Shown here: positions 17,927 to 27,674 of the stretch, one piece after another
Layout: each line of letters begins with the position of its first letter
How positions within the stretch are numbered: position 1 is the stretch's first letter
The notes under the pieces: model-generated
Told to the model about the DNA's origin: nothing
Database searches by the model: none
What the model saw: only the letters and a program-made list of their open reading frames with translations
Program-made: the position numbers and the translations under genes
NCBI GenBank assembly: GCA_963695375.1
Contig: OY968767.1
Location: forward strand, 2,108,001-2,172,000
Source: JACCVL01 sp963695375
GTDB taxonomy: Bacteria > Actinomycetota > Actinomycetes > Propionibacteriales > Nocardioidaceae
Direction: 5' to 3'
Length of the DNA stretch: 64,000 nt

Positions 17927-18588
17927 CAGCTCTCCCCGGGGCCGGAGTCGAGCCGTTCGGTGACCTGCGCCGCGTCGGACTCGAGGATGAACAGGTTCAG
18001 CAGGTCACCGTCCTGGATCACGGTGTCCCGGCTCGGGATCAGTCCCGACCCCAGCCGGGTCATGAACGCCACCCGCGCGCCGGTGCGGTCCTGCAAGGCG
18101 TGCACCGGGTGCCCGACCCAGGCCTCCGGGGCGGGGATCTCGTCGACCCGGACGGTGCCGGACGGGTCCCGCCACAGCGGTTCCGCGCCGTCCGGCAGCA
18201 GCCGGCGGAGCACCCGGTCCGCCGCCCACGGAACGGTCGCGATGGTCGGGATGCCCAACCGCTCGTAGACCTCGGCGCGACCGGGGTCGTAGATCCGCGC
18301 GACCACGTTGGTCACGCCGAACTGCTCGCGCGCCACCCGGGCCGAGATGATGTTGGAGTTGTCGCCGCTGGACACGGCGGCGAAGCCGCCGGACTGTTCG
18401 ATGCCGGCGGCAGTGAGCACATCCCGGTCGAAGCCGAAGCCCTCGACCGTGGTTCCGGAGAAGGACGAGCCGAGCCGGCGGAAGGCGTCCGGGTTGCTGT
18501 CGATCACCGAGACCGTGTGATCTCGGTCCTCCATGCTGTGCGCCAAGGTGGAACCGACGCGGCCGCAGCCCATGATCACGACGTGCAC
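17926..18588 (-). CDS. trkA: TrkA/RCK potassium regulatory protein, first of pair
   Basis: Counterpart of CeoB (Rv2691), about 220 residues, with Rossmann motif MGCGRVGSTLAHSM and an RCK_C domain. The GTG at 18588 gives VHVVIMGCGRVG, which matches the family N-terminus; an ATG at 18606 adds six residues. The choice is supported by TAGCGT on the minus strand (18602-18597), eight bases before the GTG. Its promoter overlaps that of the divergent transporter. SRVNHP-like and GDNSNIISARVARE stretches resemble other TrkA proteins. A regulator of K+ uptake is expected. Confidence 0.9.
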   Translation of the reverse strand: MHVVIMGCGRVGSTLAHSMEDRDHTVSVIDSNPDAFRRLGSSFSGTTVEGFGFDRDVLTAAGIEQSGGFAAVSSGDNSNIISARVAREQFGVTNVVARIYDPGRAEVYERLGIPTIATVPWAADRVLRRLLPDGAEPLWRDPSGTVRVDEIPAPEAWVGHPVHALQDRTGARVAFMTRLGSGLIPSRDTVIQDGDLLNLFILESDAAQVTERLDSGPGES

Positions 18589-18596
18589 GGTGCCCG

Positions 18597-18606
18597 ACGC
18601 TAGCAT
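18597..18606. promoter_or_regulatory. Overlapping divergent -10 elements (trkA pair / transporter)
   Basis: TAGCGT reads on the minus strand (18602-18597) toward the trkA gene. TAGCAT reads on the plus strand (18601-18606) toward the transporter. The two share the GCTA at the centre, and each ends eight bases before its GTG start. RNA polymerase could probably serve only one direction at a time. Confidence 0.5.
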
Positions 18607-18614
18607 CGCCGCTC

Positions 18615-20624
18615 GTGGGAATCGCCGACGCGGGCAAGCGCCTCCTGCTGGGTCGCAAGCTCCGGAGCACCCAGCTCGGCGAGACGCTGCTTCCCAAGCG
18701 TCTGGCGCTGCCGGTGTTCGCCAGCGACGCGCTCTCCTCGGTGGCGTACTCGCCGGACGAGATCTTCCTCGTCCTGTCCGCCGCCGGACTCGCGTCGTAC
18801 TCCTACACCTGGCAGGTCGGGCTGGCGGTCTCGCTCGTGATGGCGGTCGTCGTCACCTCGTACCGGCAGAACGTGCAGGCCTACCCCAGCGGCGGCGGCG
18901 ACTACGAGGTGGTCACCAAGAACCTCGGCGTCACCACCGGGTTGGGTGTCGGCAGCGCCTTGCTCGTCGACTACGTCCTGACCGTGGCAGTCTCCATCTC
19001 GTCCGCCTCCCAGTATGTGGCGACCGCCGTGCCGGCGCTGGCCGAGCACGACGTCGTGGTGGCCGTCGGCGCCACGTTGTTCCTGATGGCGATGAACCTT
19101 CGCGGCGTCCGGGAGTCGGGCCGGGCGTTCGCGGTGCCGACATACCTGTTCATGCTCGGCATCCTCGGCATGGCCGGGTGGGGCTTCGTCCGGCACCTGT
19201 TCGGTGACCTGCCGCTGGCCGAGAGCGCCCGCTACGACCTCGTCCCGGAGGACACCTTCGCCGACGGGCTGACCGGCTTCGCGTTCGCGTTCCTGCTGCT
19301 GCGCGCCTTCTCGTCCGGGTGCGCCGCCCTGACCGGGGTGGAGGCGATCAGCAACGGGGTGCCGGCCTTCCGCAAGCCCAAGGGGGTCAACGCGGCGCGC
19401 ACGCTGCTGCTGCTGGGGATCATCGCGATCACGATGGCGATGAGCGTGATCGCCCTCGGCAACCTGATGGACGTGCGGATCGCGGAGTCACCGGCGACCG
19501 ACCTGGTCGGACCGGACGGCGAGCTGGCCGGTCCCGGCTACGAGCAGAACCCGGTCATCGGCCAGCTGGCCCAGGGCATCTTCGACCACTTCCCGGTCGG
19601 CTTCTACTTCGTCACCGCGGTGACCGGGATCATCCTGGTGCTGGCGGCCAACACCGCGTTCAACGGCTTCCCGGTGCTCAGCTCGATCCTCGCCAAGGAC
19701 GGCTTCCTCCCGCGCCAGCTCCAGCTCCGTGGCGACCGGCTCGCCTACAGCAACGGGATCATCGTCTTGGCGCTGCTGGCCGTGGTGCTCATTGTCTCGT
19801 TCGACGCCGAGGTCACCCGGCTGATCCAGCTCTACATCGTCGGTGTCTTCGTCTCCTTCACCGCGAGCCAGCTCGGCATGGTGCGGCACTGGAACGCCCG
19901 GATCCCGGTCGAGCGGGACGTCGCGGAGCGGTCCCGGATGCGTCGCAGCCGGTCGGTGAACGCGGTCGGCTTCGCGATCACCGGGTCGGTGCTGCTGGTG
20001 GTGCTGGTGACCAAGTTCGCCTCCGGGGCGTGGATCGCGATCCTGGCGATGGCGGTGCTGTTCTTGATGATGCGCGGCATCCAGCGGCACTACGCGGAGC
20101 TGGCCGAGGAGCTGGCCGTCGACGAGTCCGACTCCGGCCTGCCGTCCCGCGTGCACGCGATCGTCCTGGTCTCCAAGCTGCACAAGCCGACCATGCGGGC
20201 GCTCGCGTACGCCCGCGCCTCCCGGCCGAACGTGCTGGAGGCGATCACGGTGGACGTCGATCCCGAGTCGACCGCTCGGCTGCTGGCCGAGTGGGACGCC
20301 CGGCAGCTGCCGGTCCCGCTGCGGGTGCTGGCGTCGCCGTACCGGGAGATCATCCGGCCGACCGTGCTCTACGTCCGGCACATCCGCCGGGACAGCCCGC
20401 GCGACATCGTGGCGGTCTACATCCCGGAGTACGTCGTGGGGCACTGGTGGGAGCAGCTGCTGCATAACCAGACCGCACTGATCCTCAAGGGCCGGCTGCT
20501 GTTCTCGCCGGGCATCATGGTGACCAGCGTGCCCTATCAGCTGCAGTCGTCGGTGGCCGCGCGCAAGCGCGCCGAGCGGGCGGCGGCCTCGCGGGGCAAG
20601 CGCGGCGGTCGGGGTCGCGGATGA
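18615..20624 (+). CDS. APC-superfamily transporter, KimA-like (probable potassium transporter)
   Basis: 669-residue membrane protein with about 12 hydrophobic segments and a C-terminal soluble domain from about residue 510 (RVHAIVLVSKLHKPTMRAL). The layout and signatures such as FASDALSSVAYSPDEI and YPSGGGDYEVV resemble the KimA family of high-affinity K+ importers, and Rv2690c sits at the same place in M. tuberculosis. Automated annotation usually says amino acid permease. It is divergent from two RCK proteins with overlapping promoters, which supports a potassium role. The GTG at 18615 has TAGCAT eight bases upstream. It overlaps the methyltransferase gene by ATGA. Confidence 0.85.
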   Translation: MGIADAGKRLLLGRKLRSTQLGETLLPKRLALPVFASDALSSVAYSPDEIFLVLSAAGLASYSYTWQVGLAVSLVMAVVVTSYRQNVQAYPSGGGDYEVVTKNLGVTTGLGVGSALLVDYVLTVAVSISSASQYVATAVPALAEHDVVVAVGATLFLMAMNLRGVRESGRAFAVPTYLFMLGILGMAGWGFVRHLFGDLPLAESARYDLVPEDTFADGLTGFAFAFLLLRAFSSGCAALTGVEAISNGVPAFRKPKGVNAARTLLLLGIIAITMAMSVIALGNLMDVRIAESPATDLVGPDGELAGPGYEQNPVIGQLAQGIFDHFPVGFYFVTAVTGIILVLAANTAFNGFPVLSSILAKDGFLPRQLQLRGDRLAYSNGIIVLALLAVVLIVSFDAEVTRLIQLYIVGVFVSFTASQLGMVRHWNARIPVERDVAERSRMRRSRSVNAVGFAITGSVLLVVLVTKFASGAWIAILAMAVLFLMMRGIQRHYAELAEELAVDESDSGLPSRVHAIVLVSKLHKPTMRALAYARASRPNVLEAITVDVDPESTARLLAEWDARQLPVPLRVLASPYREIIRPTVLYVRHIRRDSPRDIVAVYIPEYVVGHWWEQLLHNQTALILKGRLLFSPGIMVTSVPYQLQSSVAARKRAERAAASRGKRGGRGRG

Positions 20625-21766
20625 GCGAGGAGTCGCTCGTCGGTGCCGAGGCCGAGCTGGAGGTCGCCGCCGTGGCGCACGGCGGGCACTGCGTGGCCCG
20701 CTGGGACGGCCGGGTCGTCTTCGTCCGGCACACGTTGCCCGGCGAACGGGTCCGGATCCGGGTCACGGAGGGCGACGCCACCAGCCGGTTCCTGCGCGCG
20801 GACGCTGTCGAGGTGCTGCGCCCGGCCGACGGCCGGGTGCAGCCGCCGTGCCCCTACTCCGGTCCGGGCCGGTGCGGGGGCTGCGACTTCCAGCATGTCT
20901 CGCCGGCCCGGCAGCGCGAGCTGCTCGGCGATGTGGTGACCGAGCAGCTGCGCCGGCTCGGAGGCGTGGACCGGGCGGTGACCGTGCAGCCGGTGCAGCC
21001 GGACGCGCTGGGCTGGCGGACCCGGATGGGCTGGGCCGTCGGTGCCGACGGCGAGGTGGGGCTGCGCCGGCACCGCTCGCACGACGTGGAGCCGGTCGAC
21101 CGGTGTCCGATCGCGCATCCGGCGACGCCGCCGGTGGGCGCGGAGCCCCGCCCCGGTCTGCGGCGCATCGACACCGCCGTGTCTGCCACCGGCGAGGCGC
21201 TGGTCCTGGCCGACGGGCGCCGGGTCGAGGGTCCGGCCCGGTTGACCGAGGAGGTGGCGGGCCGCGGCTTCCGGGTGACCGGCGCCGGTTTCTGGCAGGT
21301 GCACCCGGCGGCCGCATCGACGCTCGTGCGGGCGGTTCTCGACCTCGGCCGGCCGGCGGCGGGGGAGCAGGCGGTGGACCTCTACTGCGGGGTCGGCCTG
21401 TTCGCCGCCTTCCTCGGCGAGGCCGTGGGCGGGCGGGGCGCGGTGACCGCGGTCGAGGCCGACGGCGTCGCCGCCCGCGACGCGGAGCGGAACCTGCGTG
21501 ACCTCGAGCAGGTGCGGGTGGTCCGCGACCGGGTGGACCGGGCGCTGCGAGCGCGCGCCGAGGGAGGTCCGGTCGACTTGGTGGTCCTGGACCCGCCGCG
21601 GACCGGCGCCAAGGCGAAGGTGGTCCGCGCCATCGCCGACCTGCGGCCGAGCCGGGTCGTCTACGTCGCCTGCGACCCCGCCGCCCTGGCGCGGGACGTG
21701 GCGACCTTCGCCGAGGCCGGTTACCGGCTGGCCGACCTGCACGGGCCTACGCGCTGTTCCCGATGA
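20621..21766 (+). CDS. TRAM-domain RNA (uracil-5)-methyltransferase family protein, C-terminus frameshifted
   Basis: SAM-dependent RNA m5U methyltransferase of the TrmA/RlmD group: N-terminal TRAM domain (1-60), a [4Fe-4S]-type motif CPYSGPGRCGGCDFQ, SAM site DLYCGVGLFAAFLGE, LDPPRTGAK and the nucleophile region VYVACDPAAL. After DLHG (21743-21745) the frame runs into CCTACGCG and stops at 21764. One extra base near 21746 would restore YALFPMTAHVECVALLEPIGA and a stop at 21811-21813. The lost part contains the conserved FPMTAHVE signature with the catalytic glutamate. It is either a sequence error or an inactivated copy. Confidence 0.85.
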   Translation: MSEESLVGAEAELEVAAVAHGGHCVARWDGRVVFVRHTLPGERVRIRVTEGDATSRFLRADAVEVLRPADGRVQPPCPYSGPGRCGGCDFQHVSPARQRELLGDVVTEQLRRLGGVDRAVTVQPVQPDALGWRTRMGWAVGADGEVGLRRHRSHDVEPVDRCPIAHPATPPVGAEPRPGLRRIDTAVSATGEALVLADGRRVEGPARLTEEVAGRGFRVTGAGFWQVHPAAASTLVRAVLDLGRPAAGEQAVDLYCGVGLFAAFLGEAVGGRGAVTAVEADGVAARDAERNLRDLEQVRVVRDRVDRALRARAEGGPVDLVVLDPPRTGAKAKVVRAIADLRPSRVVYVACDPAALARDVATFAEAGYRLADLHGPTRCSR

Positions 21767-21855
21767 CCGCGCACGTGGAGTGCGTGGCGCTGCTGGAGCC
21801 GATCGGAGCCTGAAGCCGCCGCCCGGCTGGCCGACCTGCGCTGACCGGACAGGAA

Positions 21856-21884
21856 TCTCGATGTCGTGTATCTTGATATCGAGA
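21856..21884. promoter_or_regulatory. Candidate operator/promoter of aconitase gene
   Basis: TCTTGATATCGAGA (21871-21884) is an imperfect 14-bp palindrome with one mismatch. A further half site TCTCGAT lies at 21856-21862. The AT-rich stretch between, GTATCTTGATA, stands out in this GC-rich DNA and could be the -10 region, so a repressor bound there would block transcription. The acn start is 114 bp downstream. The regulator is not identified. Confidence 0.45.
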
Positions 21885-21997
21885 CACTTTGAAGGACCGG
21901 GCGGCTGCTGTGGCCGGGCCCGGGCGACCTCGGCAGGATGGGCGCCGAGGCCCAGGGAGCGCGCAGCACCGACCGACGAGCGACGAGGAGAGCCGAG

Positions 21998-24858
<2,861 letters not shown>

Positions 24859-24862
<4 letters not shown>

Positions 24863-25590
24863 CCGACGCCGGCCTGGAGCCGTCGGTCCTGCTGCTGGCG
24901 GGCGCCGCGGTCCTGGTCGGCGCCGTCGTCCAGGGGGCGGTCGGGCTCGGCGTCGCGCTGATCGCGGCGCCGGTGGTGACGCTGCTCGACCCGACCCTGA
25001 TGCCGGGGAGCCTTCTGGTCGTCGGCTTCGCGCTGCCGCTGCTGTCGCTCATCTCGGAGCACCAGGACATCGACCGCCGGGTCGGCTGGGTGCTCCTCGG
25101 GCGGGTCATCGGCACCGCTCCCGGTGTGCTGGTGGTGGCCCTGCTGTCGCCGCAGGACCTCGCCGTGGGCGTGGCGGTGCTGACCCTGCTGGCGGTGGCG
25201 CTGACCGTACGGGCGGTCCGCATCACGCCGACGCCGATCTCGCTGACCGGTGCCGGGGTCTTCTCCGCGGTGGGCGCCACCGCGGCGGCGATCGGTGGAC
25301 CGCCGCTCGCGCTGGTCTACCAGCGGGCCGACGCCGCGACGCTGCGCTCGACCTTGGCGCTCGTCTTCACCCTCGGGTCGCTGCTGTCCCTGGCCGCGCT
25401 CGCCGTGGCCGGCGAGCTGGACGGCCGGGAGGTGTGGGCGGGGGTCGCGATGCTGCCGTTCTTCCTCGTCGGGTTCCTGCTCTCCCTGCGGCTGCGTCGG
25501 CACCTGGCCGGGGCCCGGTTCCGCGCCGCCGTCCTCATCGTGGTCACCTGCTCGGCCCTGGTGCTGCTGGTCCGGAACCTCCCCGGCTGA
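24859..25590 (+). CDS. TauE/SafE-family membrane transporter
   Basis: 243-residue membrane protein with about eight hydrophobic segments and the TSUP/TauE pattern, including VQGAVGLGVALIAAPVVTLLD and the repeated half beginning GAGVFSAVGATAAAIGGPPLA. The family exports or imports sulfite, sulfoacetate or other organosulfur anions. The GTG start overlaps the aconitase stop, so it is probably co-translated with it. A metabolic link to aconitase is not obvious. Confidence 0.85.
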
Positions 25591-25610
25591 GGAGGCGGCA
25601 GGATGGTGCG

Positions 25611-26138
25611 GTGACGATTCACACCGAGCATCCGTTCCGTGACCGGGACGAGGACCGGCGCCCGGTCCGCCGGCTGCGCGGACGGCTGACCTCCCCGGTC
25701 ACGGTGTGGGCCGCTCGCCACGCGGGAACGCGTGCCGGTCTCACCGTCTCCTCGGTGCTGGTCGCCGACGGCGATCCGGGCCGGCTGATCGGGCTGCTGG
25801 ACGAGGAGTCGGAGCTGTGGCCGGTGCTCGCGGCCGAGCGGCGGGCGGCGGTGACGCTGCTCGGGCCCGATGACCGGCAGCTCGCCGACGTCTTCGCCGG
25901 GATCGCGCCGTCACCGGGCGGACCGTTCCGTACCGGCCGATGGGTCGACTCCGACTGGGGCCCGGTGCTGCCCGACCACGCCTGGGCGGGGGCGGTGCTG
26001 GTCGGCGACGCGCGCGCCGTCGGCTGGTCCCTGCTGGTCGAGCTGGAGGTGCAGCACGTCGAGTTGGGCGGGGGCGACGCCGTCGGCGGCGGCCTGGCGT
26101 ACCGCCGGGGGCGCTACCTGCCGGTGTCGGACGGCTGA
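25611..26138 (+). CDS. Flavin reductase-like FMN-binding domain protein
   Basis: 175-residue protein resembling the DIM6/NTAB flavin reductase or split-barrel FMN-binding family: RLRGRLTSPVTVWAAR, AGLTVSSVLVADGDPGRLIGLLD and a C-terminal VGGGLAYRRGRYLPVSDG. It would bind FMN and reduce flavin or act as a small oxidoreductase. The GTG at 25611 is 20 bp after the TauE stop with GGAGG near 25591. An ATG at 25603 is out of frame. No partner monooxygenase is adjacent. Confidence 0.72.
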   Translation: MTIHTEHPFRDRDEDRRPVRRLRGRLTSPVTVWAARHAGTRAGLTVSSVLVADGDPGRLIGLLDEESELWPVLAAERRAAVTLLGPDDRQLADVFAGIAPSPGGPFRTGRWVDSDWGPVLPDHAWAGAVLVGDARAVGWSLLVELEVQHVELGGGDAVGGGLAYRRGRYLPVSDG

Positions 26139-26148
26139 GCGGGGCGGC

Positions 26149-26571
26149 TCAGGTGGGCATCCAGCTCGGCCACCACGGCGGCACGTTGCCCACGCAGGTG
26201 GTGCCGACCGGCTCCGACGGCGTGACCACGAAGTGCCCGAGGACGAGGGTCTCGGCGGCCACCAGCACGGCGACCGAGATCACGATCAGGAACAGCCGGA
26301 TGGCCTGGTTGCCGCGCCGGCCGGAGTAGACCTCGATCGGCAGCGCCACCAGCACCGCGTTCAGGAAGGTGAGGGCGGGCACCCCGAGGCCGTACAGGGA
26401 GAACGTGGTGAGGCCGGTCGCGCCGTCCACGCCGCAGTCGCGCCAGGCGTTGTCCACCAGGGCGATCTGGGCGACGCCGAGCACCAGACCGGCGAAGACG
26501 GGGATCCACCAGGGCGAGCGCCGGGCGCGCTTGCGCTCGGATTCCCACATGGCCTGGTGCACGGGTGCCAT
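26149..26571 (-). CDS. Small membrane protein, unknown function
   Basis: 140-residue protein not recognised as a named family. It starts MAPVHQAMWESERKRARRSP (alternative ATG at 26550), then has three or four hydrophobic segments: WIPVFAGLVLGVAQIALV, GLGVPALTFLNAVLVALPI and LFLIVISVAVLVAAETLVLG. The C-terminus has a single cysteine and PPWWPSW. It is convergent with the flavin-reductase gene and divergent from the next gene. Coding potential is supported by the clear membrane pattern. Confidence 0.65.
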   Translation of the reverse strand: MAPVHQAMWESERKRARRSPWWIPVFAGLVLGVAQIALVDNAWRDCGVDGATGLTTFSLYGLGVPALTFLNAVLVALPIEVYSGRRGNQAIRLFLIVISVAVLVAAETLVLGHFVVTPSEPVGTTCVGNVPPWWPSWMPT

Positions 26572-26607
26572 TCTGCACGCTGCCGCGGCCCGTGACAGGC
26601 TTCTCGG

Positions 26608-26979
26608 GTGAGCAGGCCGGTCGTGCCGGCCGGATGGCCCGCGTCGGTCCGGCCACCAGATGCCCCGGACTGGGAGCAATCGGCCGCTTCCTGGCTGTTG
26701 GACCAATGCCCCCCGGAGTACCGCGGCTACACCGGCCTGCGCCGGCACCCGGTGGTGCTGGCCCGGTTCGCGGTGCTGCACGTGGAGGCGATGCAGGCCG
26801 CCGCCCGTCGGGGCGTCAGCGAGGCGCGGACGTCGCTCCGGGACGTGGCCGACCTGGACGTGGTGGAGCGCGCGGTGGCCACCTGGCAGCTCGAGGCGGA
26901 ACGGCTCGCGGTGCTGCACCGGCAGGTGGGGCTGGTCGAGGAGGCGCTGCGCGGCCGCCGGTTCCGCCCCCGCCTCTGA
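26608..26979 (+). CDS. Conserved hypothetical protein
   Basis: 123-residue mostly helical protein with the pattern CPPEYRGYTGLRRHPVVLARF and a long amphipathic helix ending GLVEEALRGRRFRPR. Similar short proteins occur near dxs in other actinobacteria, as far as I recall; no function is known. The GTG at 26608 has CAGGCT (26596-26601) six bases upstream, consistent with a leaderless transcript. The gene ends 19 bp before the first 22-bp repeat array. Confidence 0.68.
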   Translation: MSRPVVPAGWPASVRPPDAPDWEQSAASWLLDQCPPEYRGYTGLRRHPVVLARFAVLHVEAMQAAARRGVSEARTSLRDVADLDVVERAVATWQLEAERLAVLHRQVGLVEEALRGRRFRPRL

Positions 26980-26998
26980 CCCCCGCCCCCCTCCCCGC

Positions 26999-27064
26999 GA
27001 TCCGTCAGTTTCGGCCCGCCGATCCGTCAGTTTCGACCCGGTGATCCGTCAGTTCTGCCCGCAC
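26999..27064 (+). repeat. Tandem array A, three 22-bp units
   Basis: Three direct units of exactly 22 bp (26999-27020, 27021-27042, 27043-27064), each starting GATCCGTCAGTT and followed by a variable C/G-rich end. The array is the reverse complement of array B at 27507-27594. It covers the 3' end of the HIT gene and supplies its stop codon. Confidence 0.9.
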
Positions 27065-27454
27065 TCGGGCGGCGTAGGCCTCAGCTTCCGCCGGGTTCGC
27101 GTATTTCGTGCGTGGCCAGAAGAACCCACGCAGTCCGTCCCCACGGGTACGAGGCACGACGTGCGCGTGTAGGTGCGGGACGCTCTGGCTGACCGTGTTG
27201 TTCATCGCGACGAACGTCCCCTGTGCGCCCAGCCCGTCTCGCACGGCGGCGGCCAGCTCGCGGAGCGCGGCAAAGAACGGGCTCAGCAGCTCGTCTGGAA
27301 GCTCGGTCAGCGTTTCGACGTGCCGTCGGGGGACGAGCAGGACGTGGCCCTTGAACACGGGCCGGTGGTCGAGGAACCCGACCACGTCGGGCGTGACCAG
27401 CACTCGGGGCGCGTCCGCGCCGGTCACGATCGCGCAGAACAGGCAGTCGGCCAC
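27005..27454 (-). CDS. HIT-family nucleotide hydrolase/transferase
   Basis: 149-residue histidine-triad protein. The core VADCLFCAIVTGADAPRVLV has a CxxC-like start, and the catalytic triad region is PHLHAHVVPR. HIT enzymes hydrolyse or transfer the nucleotide part of AMP-linked substrates such as adenylated lysine or Ap4A-like compounds. GTG at 27454 is preferred because the sequence before it has no family similarity; an upstream in-frame start at 27508 would read into repeat array B. The last residues (about DHRVETDGSAGRN) and the TGA are coded by repeat array A, so the natural C-terminus has been replaced or extended by the repeats. Confidence 0.85.
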   Translation of the reverse strand: MADCLFCAIVTGADAPRVLVTPDVVGFLDHRPVFKGHVLLVPRRHVETLTELPDELLSPFFAALRELAAAVRDGLGAQGTFVAMNNTVSQSVPHLHAHVVPRTRGDGLRGFFWPRTKYANPAEAEAYAARVRAELTDHRVETDGSAGRN

Positions 27455-27506
27455 CGCCGAACCGTACGCGAGCCCGCAGCTCGAGACGGCGACGGAGCGA
27501 CGGATC

Positions 27507-27594
27507 ACCGGCTCGGAACTGACGGACCGGCGGGTCGGAACTGACGGACCGCCGGGCCGGAACTGACGGATCGGCGGGCCGGAAGTGACGGATC
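27507..27594 (-). repeat. Tandem array B, four 22-bp units, inverted relative to array A
   Basis: Four units of 22 bp (27507-27528, 27529-27550, 27551-27572, 27573-27594) with core CGGAACTGACGGAYC, plus a degenerate partial unit just before 27507. They are the reverse complement of array A. The array ends near the -35 region of the dxs promoter, 23 bp upstream of TAGACT. Confidence 0.9.
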
Positions 27595-27617
27595 GCGGGG
27601 GTGGGGGCGGGACCGCC

Positions 27618-27623
27618 TAGACT
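27618..27623 (+). promoter_or_regulatory. Probable -10 element of dxs
   Basis: TAGACT lies 51 bp before the dxs ATG, giving a leader of about 45 bases. Its -35 region is adjacent to repeat array B, so anything binding the repeats could act on dxs. Confidence 0.45.
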
Positions 27624-27674
27624 CGGGGGGCCCTGCCGCCCGCCCGACCGCGAGAACACGGAGGCCGTTCGTCG

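Noticed and set aside
18500..18615. A ydaO riboswitch ahead of the KimA-like gene
   Set aside because: Only 26 bp separate the divergent starts, so there is no room and no c-di-AMP motif was seen.
26999..27594. CRISPR array
   Set aside because: The repeats are contiguous 22-bp tandem units with no unique spacers and no cas genes nearby.
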